A DNA stretch of 64,000 bases from Myxococcales bacterium. Lineage in GTDB: Bacteria > Myxococcota_A > Bradymonadia > REDH01. Each line of letters opens with the position of its first letter. Position 1 is the first letter of the stretch. The notes below the pieces were generated by a model. That model did no database searches. It worked only from the letters and a program-made list of their open reading frames with translations, and had not been told where the DNA came from. Both the position numbers and the translations under genes were made by a program. The stretch covers positions 62,001-126,000 of the forward strand of contig JACKDJ010000006.1 in NCBI GenBank assembly GCA_020633625.1, in the 5' to 3' direction. This document shows, piece by piece, positions 54,281 through 62,832 of the stretch.

Positions 54281-55887
54281 TGCTCGAGCCAGCGGTCGAA
54301 GAGGACGGCACCTTCGGTGTCGTAGAACCGAACGCGCACGGCGTCGCGCGCCGGGTCGAAGACGAGCGTCGTCGCAAACTCGCGCCCGAAGTCCGGCGTA
54401 TGGAACGGGAACTGGTCACCGGTCAGCGTAAGCGAGAGGGGGTTGGGGCCGTTGCCTCCGGGGCCGACCGCGATCTCCCACATGGAGCTCGCTGGCCCGT
54501 CGGGCTCCACCCGACCGACGAAGCCGATGTGAAAGTCCCCGCCGAGGAACCAGACGTTCGGGATCGCGTTGCCGGTGATGAACTCGAGCAGGCGCGTGCG
54601 CTGCGCCGCGTAGCCCTCCCAGCGGTCCTCTTGAGCGACGTCCCACAGGAACGGCATGTTCGTGATGGGGACGCTCGAGAGCACGACCTTGAAGTGTGCG
54701 GTGCTGTCGAGGAGCCCGCGCTGCAACCAGTCGAGCTGCGCCGGGGAGATGTATTGCGCGTCGTCGCCCCGTCGCGTCGAAGGAAGGCGCTCGGAGCGGC
54801 AGTCGAGCACGAAGAACTCGACGGTGTCGCCCCACTGGTACGAGCGCCAGATGGGATCTGCAGTAGATCCCTCGATCGCCAGCGTCTCGTTCCATGCGGC
54901 CCGCGCGGTGCGCACCTGCGCAGCGTTCAGCGTCTCGGGGTCCCAGTTGTCGGCGACCTCGTGGTCGTCCCACGTGGCGATCAGGCTGGCGGCTTGGTAG
55001 AGCGCGAGATAGCCGGGGTCAGCGAGCGTGGCGCGCCACTCGCTCCGGTACTCATCGAGCGTGACCGCGCCGTCGTTGTAGCTCATGTCCCCGACGTGGA
55101 CGACGAGGTCGATCCCCAGCCCTGCTGTCACCTCGAGCGCCTCCCAGGGTTGCGTGTCCCGCTTGGTGCAGGTCGTGCTCCCGATCGTGATGGGCTCCAG
55201 CGAGCCAGGCGCGAGCGCGGAGCGGAAGCGGCCGATCGGGCTCCGGGCGGTCGGCGCGTCGCTCGGACCGTCGAAGAAGGCGTAGGAGTACCACGTGCCG
55301 GCGGCGAGTCCGTCGATGGGGACGTGCGTGTAGCCGGTAGAGCCGGGGGTGACGCGGCGGTCGACGGCGATGGCGCCGCCGTCCGCCCAGACGATCAGAC
55401 GCTTGTCGAAGCTGTCAGTGATCAGCGACCAGATCAGCGCAGACGTGTCGCGCGCCGCGCCCGACTGGACGCCCAGCGGGAACATCCGCGCGTCCTCGGC
55501 GACCGTCGCGGGGTCGAACGGCAGCGGCGAAGTGTCGTCCGCTGTGGAGTCGCTCGCGTCGATCTCCCCCGCGTCGCCGTCCGGCGCGGTGTCGTCGACA
55601 CCGTCGGTGTCGACGACGTCAGCGCCCGACGTGTCCTCGCCAGTCGCGTCGGGAGTCGCGACATCCGAGGCGTCTGGTGTGTCACTGCCAATATCGTCGT
55701 CGGCCTCGTCTACCACGTCGACCTCGGCGGTGACGTCCGCGCCGTCACCGGCGTCGGCCGTTACGTCGTCCCGGACGTCCAGGTCACTGCCAGACGACGA
55801 GGTACCTGCGTCATCTCCACAGGCCGAGATGAGCGCGACGACGGGGAGGGCAAGCCAGGATCGGAGCGCGGGGCGGCGCTGGAGCAT
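54277..55887 (-). CDS. PhoD-like alkaline phosphatase lipoprotein
   Basis: 536 residues. Lipoprotein signal LPVVALISACGDD (Cys23), then an Asp-rich linker (residues about 30-125). The PhoD fold follows: GVQSGAARDTSALIW, VHVGDMSYNDGAV, ATWDDHEVADNW, DCRSERLPS and FLGGDFHIGF give the metal-binding and substrate residues of the calcium/iron phosphodiesterase-phosphatase family. It should be surface or periplasmic and release phosphate from organic esters. Its stop overlaps the ceramidase-like start, so phosphate and lipid hydrolases are cotranscribed. Confidence 0.88.
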   Translation of the reverse strand: MLQRRPALRSWLALPVVALISACGDDAGTSSSGSDLDVRDDVTADAGDGADVTAEVDVVDEADDDIGSDTPDASDVATPDATGEDTSGADVVDTDGVDDTAPDGDAGEIDASDSTADDTSPLPFDPATVAEDARMFPLGVQSGAARDTSALIWSLITDSFDKRLIVWADGGAIAVDRRVTPGSTGYTHVPIDGLAAGTWYSYAFFDGPSDAPTARSPIGRFRSALAPGSLEPITIGSTTCTKRDTQPWEALEVTAGLGIDLVVHVGDMSYNDGAVTLDEYRSEWRATLADPGYLALYQAASLIATWDDHEVADNWDPETLNAAQVRTARAAWNETLAIEGSTADPIWRSYQWGDTVEFFVLDCRSERLPSTRRGDDAQYISPAQLDWLQRGLLDSTAHFKVVLSSVPITNMPFLWDVAQEDRWEGYAAQRTRLLEFITGNAIPNVWFLGGDFHIGFVGRVEPDGPASSMWEIAVGPGGNGPNPLSLTLTGDQFPFHTPDFGREFATTLVFDPARDAVRVRFYDTEGAVLFDRWLEQ

Positions 55888-55909
55888 CGAGCGCTCTCTA
55901 ACGGGGTGA

Positions 55910-56245
55910 TCAGAAGATCTTGTCGATACCCCAGTTTAGGACCGAGAGCAGCACCGATCCGATGACGGCAGGGATGAAGCCGCTCACCGTCATGCCCGGA
56001 ACGAGCGCCGCCACGAGCATGAGCATCAGCGCGTTGAGGACGACGAGGAACGTGCCGAGCGACACCAAGGTCAGCGGGAACGTCAGCGCCACCGCGACCG
56101 GCCAAACGACCGCGTTCACGATCCCGACGACGAGCGCCCCAATCGCGGCCGACTTCCACCCGCTCACGCGGATCCCCGGCACGACGTTCGCGACGACGAG
56201 AAGTGCGGCGGCGGTAGCAGCGAGGTGAACGAGTGCGCTGAACAT
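55910..56245 (-). CDS. phage-holin-family 4-TM membrane protein (PF04020-like)
   Basis: 111 residues with four hydrophobic segments (ALVHLAATAAALLVVANVVP, AIGALVVGIVNAVVWPVAVA, LTLVSLGTFLVVLNALMLML, IGSVLLSVLNWGIDKIF). The sequence fits the 4-TMS holin-superfamily IV group found across bacterial chromosomes, where it is not phage-derived; function is unknown. It is followed 22 bp later by the PhoD-like gene. Confidence 0.8.
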   Translation of the reverse strand: MFSALVHLAATAAALLVVANVVPGIRVSGWKSAAIGALVVGIVNAVVWPVAVALTFPLTLVSLGTFLVVLNALMLMLVAALVPGMTVSGFIPAVIGSVLLSVLNWGIDKIF

Positions 56246-56265
56246 TGCAGGCTCCAGAGGCTTCG

Positions 56266-56327
56266 GTGTCGCGGCGCGAGGCGCCGCTGGATCACTGTGT
56301 CGCGGCGCGAGGCGCCGCCCGATCACT
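56266..56327. repeat. 31-bp tandem direct repeat, each with a 7-bp hairpin
   Basis: Copies at 56266-56296 and 56297-56327 differ at two positions. Each contains GCGGCGC-GAG-GCGCCGC, a perfect 7-bp inverted repeat. The pair lies in the leader of the holin-family gene, so it could be a regulatory or attenuator element. There is no T-run, so a classical terminator is unlikely. Confidence 0.75.
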
Positions 56328-56352
56328 CTAGGGGCCGGCGCCCCGACCGCAA
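56325..56352 (-). promoter_or_regulatory. candidate promoter for the holin-family/PhoD operon part
   Basis: On the minus strand, TTGCGG (56352-56347) and TAGAGT (56330-56325) have a 16-bp spacer. The start would fall inside the second copy of the tandem repeat. The -10 is the same as that at 29492-29497. Confidence 0.4.
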
Positions 56353-56377
56353 GGCTCCACCTTCGGACGCCCGCCGC

Positions 56378-57739
56378 CTAGTCGACCGGGCTTCGCGAGT
56401 AGATCCACGTGCCGAGCGCGACGAGGACGGCGGCGATCGGGCCGAGCAGGAGGATGCCGAGCGGATGCTCTCGCGAGTCACCGAGGAGGAGCGCGAGCAG
56501 TACGATGGAGTTCGAGAGGCCGAGCGCCGACTTCGCGATAAAGGCGCTTGCACCCGAGTAGAGGCCCTCGCGGCGGAGCCCCGTCAGCTTCTCGTCGTAG
56601 TCGACCACATCGGCCCCGACCGCGTTCACGACCACGAGCACACAGCTCACCGGGAGCCCCAGCAGAACACACGCCGCGACCATCGGGATGGCCGGGTCCG
56701 GCGCCAACGTGATCACCGGCACGAGGGCCAGCGCGACGGCGAACAGCCCCGTCGCGGCGACCATGAGACGGCGCTTGCCCCAGCGCGCGACGAGCGGGCG
56801 AATCGCCGGAAGAAAGCACAGCGCCGTCAGGATCAACACACCCTGCAGTCCCCCGGTCCACGCCTCACCCTGGCCTGCCGCCACGAGGCCAGGCTCGCCG
56901 GGCGCACGCTCCAGGATCTGCGAAGCGAGGTAGGGCAGCCCGACCATGAACACCTGGCTCCCTAGCTGCACGAAGACCGCGAGCCCGAGGAACGCCAGAA
57001 ACGCCGGGTTCTTGAACGCAGACAGGACCCCCGCGATCAGGCCAGGCGGCACCTCCTTGTTTGGTGCGTGCGGCAGCTCGCGCACCCCGAGCGGGGTCGC
57101 GAGCATCGTCACGACGAAGATGAACGTCGACGCGAGCCCAGCGACCTGGAGCCCCGTCGGGATGTGCAGCCCCGCGATCGTCATGCCGTTTGGAAAGGCC
57201 GACTGCAGTGGTCCCGCCGCGAGGCCGAGCAGAATGCCCGCGACCGTGAACAGCGCCATCGCCGACGACAGCCGCACGCGGTCGTCGCTCGTGCTCGCGA
57301 TCTCTGGGAGGAGCGCCGAATAGGGCCCGAGCACGATCGTGAAGAACACCCAGTAGAGCGCGAGGACCACGCCGAGAAACACCGCGTTCGCGACGCTCTC
57401 GGTCGCCGTCGGCGGAAACCAGATCGCCGCGTACGTCAGCGCCAGCGGAAGCGTTCCATACAGGATCCACGGGATCCGCCGACCGAGCCGCGATCGCGTC
57501 CGGTCCGAGAGGTAGCCGACCAGCGGGTCCGTGACGCCGTCGATGATGCGGCCGAGCAGCATCACCGTCGCGAACGCGAACGCCCCGACCAGCGCCGGGC
57601 GCGAGTCGCCCGCTGGTGGTCGATAGAGATACTGGAGCCACTGGCCAAACAGCGCTCCCATCAGGTTGATCCCCACCTGCGGCAGCGAATACGCGACCAC
57701 CGCGCGGCCAGACATCCGCTGGCCAGCAGCCTCGTTCAC
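56378..57739 (-). CDS. GPH/MelB-type sugar-cation symporter (MFS)
   Basis: 453 residues from a GTG overlapping the ceramidase-like stop. About 12 membrane helices and the family motifs IDGVTDPLVGYLSDRTRSRL, GRRIPWILYGTLPLAL and GADVVDYDEKLTGLRREGLY (the GPH signature) identify a glycoside-pentoside-hexuronide type carrier. The substrate is unknown; the neighbouring hydrolases suggest a lipid head-group or sugar released outside. It is cotranscribed with the ceramidase-like and outer-membrane genes. Confidence 0.85.
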   Translation of the reverse strand: MNEAAGQRMSGRAVVAYSLPQVGINLMGALFGQWLQYLYRPPAGDSRPALVGAFAFATVMLLGRIIDGVTDPLVGYLSDRTRSRLGRRIPWILYGTLPLALTYAAIWFPPTATESVANAVFLGVVLALYWVFFTIVLGPYSALLPEIASTSDDRVRLSSAMALFTVAGILLGLAAGPLQSAFPNGMTIAGLHIPTGLQVAGLASTFIFVVTMLATPLGVRELPHAPNKEVPPGLIAGVLSAFKNPAFLAFLGLAVFVQLGSQVFMVGLPYLASQILERAPGEPGLVAAGQGEAWTGGLQGVLILTALCFLPAIRPLVARWGKRRLMVAATGLFAVALALVPVITLAPDPAIPMVAACVLLGLPVSCVLVVVNAVGADVVDYDEKLTGLRREGLYSGASAFIAKSALGLSNSIVLLALLLGDSREHPLGILLLGPIAAVLVALGTWIYSRSPVD

Positions 57740-59049
57740 ACACCCTCCGCGTCGGCAGCAGTCGAGGAGCCCCACGCGGCGTCGAGCTCGGCGTCGTCGG
57801 GCGCCGGATCCGCGGCGGCGTCGACGGCGTCGGGGTCCCCGGTCCGCCGCGATTCGTCCGCGAGGCGCTCCCACCGCGCGTACGCCGCGCGAAGCACGCC
57901 CGCCGTCGTGCGGCCGAGCGACATCGTCACCTCGTACGAATACTCCGCGTTGTCGAACATGTCCTCACGGAGGATGTAGCCGAGCTCGTCTTCGCAGAGC
58001 GAGACGATGGCGCGATGCGGCGCAGGGATCGTCGCGATCAGCTCGGCGCCGAGCTCCGGGCACACCTCGCCCGGGGCCGTCCACAGGGTGAAGCCGCCAA
58101 TCCGGACTCGGTGAACGGCCGTCGGCACCGCGCCGTCGCGGCTCTGGACGTCGACGAGTCCGAGGCCCTCGAGCAGGCGAAAGCGCCAGTTCGCGTTCGG
58201 CAGCGTGACCGGCGCCCTGTGCAGCTCGACGACGCCCGACGTGTCGGCCAGCGCGGCGTCGAGCGCGTCTTCGACGGCATCGCCGAGCCGATGACCGTGC
58301 TGCTGCGTGTACTCCCGGCGCGCGCTGACGTCGGCGCGCGGGTCGACGTTCGGCGTCAGCATCGCCCCGAGCGGGCCCGAGAAGAACGCGACCTCGCCAC
58401 CTGCCCGCGCCTGAACCCTGTCGCGGAGGTAGCCGACGTAATCGGGGCTGATCAGCCGGTTCTTCTCCCACAGCGTCTCGGGGTGCGACGCGTAGCAGAC
58501 GACCGTCGCGACGCGGCGGCCCCGCTCGTCGTCGAGCGCGAGCGCGACCGCGTCGTCGAATCGTCCGCCGCCCTTTCGGTCGTTGCGGGCCCAGTCGGGA
58601 GGCACGGAAAAGGAGGCCGGCCGCGCGACGACCGGCTTCGCGACGTGGACAGCCTCGTCGACCGCCTTCGCGACGGACTCGACCAGCGCGAACATGTACG
58701 CCGGGTCCTTCCCGTCCGACCGTGGGAAGAGGCCGAGAATGCTCGGCCCCCAGTAGCCCATCGTGTCGGGCCCGGAGTGGGTGTGCGTGCAGGCGACGAC
58801 GACGCGGTCCCCCGCCACGGCAGTGACGCGCTCACGAATGCGCTGGATCCACGGCCTGAGCAGCCCGATCAGGTCGAGCGAGACGAGCACGACCTCTTGC
58901 TCACCGTCGGTGACGTACACCGCGGTCGCCCGCAGCGGCGCGAGGACGCCCCGCGACGTCCGGCCCATCGCGAACCCGGCGAGGAACGTCCCAACCGCGC
59001 GCGGCGTGATGTCGGTCGACGCGGCGCCGGCGCGCAGGCTCACGCTCAT
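57736..59049 (-). CDS. neutral ceramidase-like hydrolase (copy 2)
   Basis: 437 residues; the ATG overlaps the outer-membrane gene stop. GAASTDITPRAVGTFLAGFA, VVACTHTHSGPDTMGYWG and VCYASHPETLWEKNRLISPD are the ceramidase N-terminal zinc and core motifs. It is shorter than secreted ceramidases and lacks a signal peptide. It shares fold and motif order with copy 1, but identity looks low, so the duplication is old. Its substrate may be an amide-linked lipid or glycoconjugate. Confidence 0.78.
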   Translation of the reverse strand: MSVSLRAGAASTDITPRAVGTFLAGFAMGRTSRGVLAPLRATAVYVTDGEQEVVLVSLDLIGLLRPWIQRIRERVTAVAGDRVVVACTHTHSGPDTMGYWGPSILGLFPRSDGKDPAYMFALVESVAKAVDEAVHVAKPVVARPASFSVPPDWARNDRKGGGRFDDAVALALDDERGRRVATVVCYASHPETLWEKNRLISPDYVGYLRDRVQARAGGEVAFFSGPLGAMLTPNVDPRADVSARREYTQQHGHRLGDAVEDALDAALADTSGVVELHRAPVTLPNANWRFRLLEGLGLVDVQSRDGAVPTAVHRVRIGGFTLWTAPGEVCPELGAELIATIPAPHRAIVSLCEDELGYILREDMFDNAEYSYEVTMSLGRTTAGVLRAAYARWERLADESRRTGDPDAVDAAADPAPDDAELDAAWGSSTAADAEGV

Positions 59050-60578
59050 CGGTGGCGTCCGCGCTCCCAGAGCTGCGAGACCGGCGCGAAGCTCTCGAGC
59101 GTGAACTGCCAGAAGTTGCTGTAGACGAGCGTGTCGCGCCCACCGACGATGATCCGGCGCGAGATGCCGAGCCGCGCTGGGATGTAGACCGGAAGCAGCA
59201 CGACGCTCGCGCCGAGCTGGAGCTCTTGGGTGGTCTGCGCTCCGAGCAGCTCGAACGAATCGACCATCCCGACGAAGCCGTCGTCGCCCTTGAGGATTGG
59301 CTCCTGCGAGTGACGCACGCCGTAGCCGACGCCGAGCCCGAAGATCAGGAAGCTCATGTTCAGCTGCGAGTTCCAGGTCGTGCCGATGCCGGGCGTGTAC
59401 TCGAACGTCCCCTCGAGGTCGGAGAGGTCCGGGAACTGCCGCGCGTCGATCGCCGCCGCCGCAGGGCTCGGCGTGACGAAGTTCGTCGGGTACGGCCGCT
59501 CCTGCTTGAAGAAGTACGACATCCCGAACTCGGTCGAGAGCACGGCGCCGAACCAGTATCCAAACTGGCACAGCTTCAGGTCGTACCCCGTCGTCGTACC
59601 GATGCCCCAGCCGCCGATGCCGATCTCCGGCTGCGGGCCCGTCGCATACGTAAGCGACGACTCCGGCGCCGGAATGTGACCGGTCGGGAAGTAGACGCGG
59701 TTCGTCCATGCCGTCGAGAAGAGGCGCGTGCGGTACGGGTTCCACGAGAAGCCGGCGTTGATGTCGCCGAGCAGCCAGTCGCCGTCGTACCCGGTCGCCG
59801 GTCCCGGGCGCCCGAGCGCCGGAAACGCCTGGTACAGAAGCTCCGACTCGTGGAAGTTCTGCGGGTCGACGCCCAGCAGGCCCGCGACCGTCGGGTCGAT
59901 CGTGTCGCCGGCGTCGTTGATCGCGCGAACCTGTGGCCGCAGGTTCAACTCCATCGCCGTGAACGGGATCTCGACGTAGAAGTCGAGCGGGTCGGTGATG
60001 CCGTACGAGAACTGGAAGGTGTGGCCGTGCCCATGCCCGCCGACGCCGAGGTCGACGTCGACGATTCGCTCCTCGACCCCGTCGCCGTTGATGTCGGCGT
60101 CGAAGCGCAGCGGCTGGAGCACCGGGCCCCGGTGTCCGTAGGTGTTGAAGCGCGCGTCGGCCTGAAGCCAGCCGTAGTCCCACTTCGCCTTCATGTAGCC
60201 GCGCGGGAGCTGAGCCGACACACCGTACAGGTCCATGTCGCCAATGCGCTCGGCTTCGGCCATCCACCACTCGCGGTAGTTGAGCCGCTCGCGCTCGCCG
60301 TCTGCCGCGACGTCGGGGACGTCGGTCGGCTCCTCGATGATGGCGATGACCGAGTCCGAGAGGGCCGGCGCCTCATCGCCGTCGCCGTCGGCCGCGTCCT
60401 CGGCGACCTGGGCCGGGTCGTCGGCGGTGGGGTCCGCGTCGGCCGCCGGCTCGTCGGCCTGGGCGACGACGGGGGCCTCGGCGTCTGCACCGCGCTCGGC
60501 GGCGTCATCAGCAGCGGTGGCGTCGGTCGCGGCGGCCGCCAGCATCAGCAGGGCAAGGGAGTTGATCGTCGGGAACAT
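59046..60578 (-). CDS. outer-membrane beta-barrel-like protein
   Basis: 510 residues, overlapping the ceramidase-like ATG (ATGA). The signal-like N-terminus NSLALLMLAAAATDATA leads to an Asp/Ala-rich stretch (25-100) and a body with alternating hydrophobic and aromatic residues (FNTYGHRGPVLQPL, LYQAFPALGRPGPATGYDGD, LNMSFLIFGLGVGYG), ending in Trp-Glu-Arg-Gly-Arg. This is the pattern of a beta-barrel, though the family is not named. It may be the outer-membrane partner for the transporter and hydrolases in this operon. Confidence 0.6.
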   Translation of the reverse strand: MFPTINSLALLMLAAAATDATAADDAAERGADAEAPVVAQADEPAADADPTADDPAQVAEDAADGDGDEAPALSDSVIAIIEEPTDVPDVAADGERERLNYREWWMAEAERIGDMDLYGVSAQLPRGYMKAKWDYGWLQADARFNTYGHRGPVLQPLRFDADINGDGVEERIVDVDLGVGGHGHGHTFQFSYGITDPLDFYVEIPFTAMELNLRPQVRAINDAGDTIDPTVAGLLGVDPQNFHESELLYQAFPALGRPGPATGYDGDWLLGDINAGFSWNPYRTRLFSTAWTNRVYFPTGHIPAPESSLTYATGPQPEIGIGGWGIGTTTGYDLKLCQFGYWFGAVLSTEFGMSYFFKQERPYPTNFVTPSPAAAAIDARQFPDLSDLEGTFEYTPGIGTTWNSQLNMSFLIFGLGVGYGVRHSQEPILKGDDGFVGMVDSFELLGAQTTQELQLGASVVLLPVYIPARLGISRRIIVGGRDTLVYSNFWQFTLESFAPVSQLWERGRHR

Positions 60579-61162
60579 CACTCCTCCCCGTCGCTGAGCA
60601 GCGCCACGGCGATGCTGTCGCTCACGCACACGCCGCCTGTCGCGTCCTCGACGAGCTCGTCGAGTCGCTGGCACGTGTAGCCCTCTTCCCATCGGCACTC
60701 GGGGAGCCCGTCGCACGTCTGGAGGCAGATCCGGACGGGGGTTCCGCCGGTCAGCCCGGTCGCGTCGAAGCAAAGCCCTCGCGGACCGCACGAGGCGTCG
60801 TCGGTGCAGAACAGCGAGCTGCACATCCCGTTCGGCACCTCGACGCCCTGCAGCCCGAAGGTGCCGAGGAACTGCTCGGTGACGCAGGCGGTGCCGGGGG
60901 TGCAGTCAGCCGGCGTCTCGCACGGCAGCCCAACCCACTGCGCCTCGCCGCCGGTGTCGTCGCCGCCCGTGTCGCCGCTGCCGTCGTCGACGGGGACGTC
61001 CACCGCTGCGTCCGCCACGTCGTCGGTCGCATCGCTGGCCGCGTCGTCGGGGCAGACGTCGCCGCAGGGGTAGTGCGTGACGACCTCGGTCATGCAGCCG
61101 GCGGTCGCCCAAGCGAGCGCGATCGCGACGCCTGGCCGTAGAGCGAAGGGACGAAGGCGCAT
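60578..61162 (-). CDS. Cys-rich, Asp-linker lipoprotein
   Basis: 194 residues, with GGAG just upstream of the ATG at 61162. Lipoprotein signal AIALAWATAGCMTEVV, then an Asp/Gly linker and a Cys-rich part with about ten cysteines (ADCTPGTACV, MCSSLFCTDDASCGPRGLCF, CLQTCDGLPEC), suggesting a disulfide-stabilised exposed domain. Related Cys-rich lipoproteins are common in Myxococcota; the function is unknown. It heads the envelope operon and its stop overlaps the next ATG by one base. Confidence 0.7.
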   Translation of the reverse strand: MRLRPFALRPGVAIALAWATAGCMTEVVTHYPCGDVCPDDAASDATDDVADAAVDVPVDDGSGDTGGDDTGGEAQWVGLPCETPADCTPGTACVTEQFLGTFGLQGVEVPNGMCSSLFCTDDASCGPRGLCFDATGLTGGTPVRICLQTCDGLPECRWEEGYTCQRLDELVEDATGGVCVSDSIAVALLSDGEE

Positions 61163-61192
61163 GGGGCTCCTGCGCGGTCTGGGGAGGGCGTT

Positions 61193-61222
61193 AGGATAGT
61201 GCGACCGAGCGGACTTCGACAA
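61193..61222 (-). promoter_or_regulatory. promoter of the envelope operon
   Basis: On the minus strand TTGTCG (61222-61217) and TATCCT (61198-61193) are separated by 18 bp, four of six matches each. Transcription would begin near 61186, about 24 bp before the ATG. The -35 abuts the stop of the FemAB-like gene. Confidence 0.5.
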
Positions 61223-61225
61223 GCC

Positions 61226-62422
61226 TCAGCGACTCTCGCCGTCCGTCTCACCGCCCGCGACCGGCCGGCGCAGTGGCGACTGCGCGCGCAGCGCGGCGAT
61301 CTCGGCTGTTACGTGGTCGCGTTCGAGCTCCGCCGAGTAGCGAAGCGCGAGGTCCATTCGCGGGCTCGGGATCCAGTGGGCGCTGTAGGTCTCGGTTGGG
61401 TCGAAGCCGCGCGCGTACTTGTGCTCACCGCCCGCGCCGGGCTCCATCACCTGAACACCACGCTCGATCGCGTGCTCGAGGGTCGCGTAGTAGCAGGTCT
61501 CGAAGTGGAGCCCCGGCACATCGCGCCGCGCGCCCCAGTACCGCCCGTAGAGCCGGTCGCCCTTCACGATGTTGAAGGTGCCGCCGACGAGGTCGCCCGC
61601 GCTATCGTGGGCGAGCATCGCCAGAACCCGATCGGGAAGCTCGTCGAACACGGTCTCGAAGAAGGCCCGGTTCAGGTAGCGGCCACCGTAGGTGTAGCGC
61701 GCGCACGTGGTCGCGTAGAACTCGAACAGCGCGTCGCGCTGCTCGGCGGTCAGGTCCTTCCCCGCGACCGGCGTCACGCGGTACCCGGCTTCGGCGAGCC
61801 GCCGCCGCTCGCGGCGGATCTCGCGGCGACGCTTGGACTCGAAGCGGTCGAGGAACTGGTCGAACGTCGCGTAGCCGTCGTTGTGCCAGTGGTACTGGTA
61901 CGAGACACGAGCAAACATGCCGTGCCGCTCGACCAGTCGCGCCGTCTCGGCCTCGTCGGTGAACAAGAAGCCGATGCCACCGGCGCCCATCGCGTGCGCC
62001 AGCGCCAGCGCCGCATCGACGAGGCGTGTCCGCACCGTCTCGGCGACGTCGGGATCAAACGCCGGGTCGACGAGGATGCGGGTCCCAGACACCGGCGACA
62101 GCGGCGTCGTCACGACGAGCTTCGGATAGTACGGCTGCCCAAGCCGGAGCGCGAGCTGCGCCCAGCCGAAGTCGTAGACGTACTCGCCGAAGCTGTGCGC
62201 CTTCTCGTAGAGCGGGAGCGCGCCGACAATGCGATCACCGTCGTGGGCGACGATCGGCCGCGGCCGCCAGCCGCTCGACCCGCCAACACACCCGGTCTGC
62301 TCCAGCGCAGCGAGCCACGCGTGCTCCAGGAACGGGCTCCCGTCGCTGCCGACGAGCCGGTCCCACGCGGCGGCCTCGATGGCACCGACGCTCGAGAGCG
62401 CTTCGATCCGCGGCTCGGTCAC
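61226..62422 (-). CDS. FemAB-like GNAT-family protein (PF04339-like)
   Basis: 398 residues from a GTG. The core pattern SPFLEHAWLAALEQTGCVG, PLYEKAHSFGEYVYDFGWAQ, YPKLVVTTPLSPVSGTRILV and the C-terminal EPGAGGEHKYARGFDPTETY matches the family named peptidoglycan-biosynthesis/FemAB-like acyltransferase. The substrate is not established for bacterial members. It starts one base after a tiny membrane-protein ORF, which suggests they are cotranscribed. Confidence 0.85.
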   Translation of the reverse strand: MTEPRIEALSSVGAIEAAAWDRLVGSDGSPFLEHAWLAALEQTGCVGGSSGWRPRPIVAHDGDRIVGALPLYEKAHSFGEYVYDFGWAQLALRLGQPYYPKLVVTTPLSPVSGTRILVDPAFDPDVAETVRTRLVDAALALAHAMGAGGIGFLFTDEAETARLVERHGMFARVSYQYHWHNDGYATFDQFLDRFESKRRREIRRERRRLAEAGYRVTPVAGKDLTAEQRDALFEFYATTCARYTYGGRYLNRAFFETVFDELPDRVLAMLAHDSAGDLVGGTFNIVKGDRLYGRYWGARRDVPGLHFETCYYATLEHAIERGVQVMEPGAGGEHKYARGFDPTETYSAHWIPSPRMDLALRYSAELERDHVTAEIAALRAQSPLRRPVAGGETDGESR

Positions 62423-62423
62423 A

Positions 62424-62573
62424 CTACCGCTTGAGCATGTTTCGCCGCCGAATCGAGTTCGAGATCGACACGATCGTGATGACGATCGCGAACGCGATGA
62501 TCGCCTCGCCGAGGTTGATCTCCGTGAAGATCTCTCGGTTGAGGGCCGCGATGGGGAAGTGGAGCTCGGGCAC
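62424..62573 (-). CDS. predicted 49-residue one-TM membrane protein
   Basis: 49 residues from a GTG (62573) preceded closely by GAGGA, ending in TAG, one base before the FemAB-like start. The sequence begins PELHFPIAALNREIF, has a hydrophobic helix GEAIIAFAIVITIVSI, and ends SIRRRNMLKR, a basic cytoplasmic tail. The tight coupling and hydrophobic, non-Arg-rich composition argue that it is real. Function is unknown. Confidence 0.45.
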   Translation of the reverse strand: MPELHFPIAALNREIFTEINLGEAIIAFAIVITIVSISNSIRRRNMLKR

Positions 62574-62832
62574 GGTGTCCTCGCTGGCGGCGTCGTGGAA
62601 CCAGTGACAGCGTCACACTGACGGGTGCGGTGCGACATGGCAAGATTCGGCGCGCCGTCAGCGCTCCGCTCTCGAACGCCAGGCGAACGTTCGAGCCGGC
62701 GAGGTCCGCGAGGTCCGCTCGGCGGCTCGCGACGCTGCTCCCGCCGCGGGTCGGCCTCGCGTCAGCGCCGCCTAGCCGCGCGTCAGCCTCGCCGCGCGTC
62801 AGCGCCGCCTCGCCGTCGGCGCCGCCTCGCCC
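62574..62832. other. intergenic region with short direct repeats
   Basis: No credible gene. It holds GAGGTCCGC twice in tandem (62701-62718) and CGCGTCAGC three times (62758-62766, 62779-62787, 62795-62803), with GCGCCGCCT following two of them. The repeats end at the mltG stop and may be a decayed repeat element. No T-run terminator is seen. Confidence 0.55.

Noticed and set aside
55910..56245. Holin-family protein as a sign of prophage
   Set aside because: No phage genes flank it and this 4-TM family is a common chromosomal one.
62636..62832. Short repeats near mltG as a CRISPR array
   Set aside because: Units are about 9 bp with irregular spacing and no spacers.
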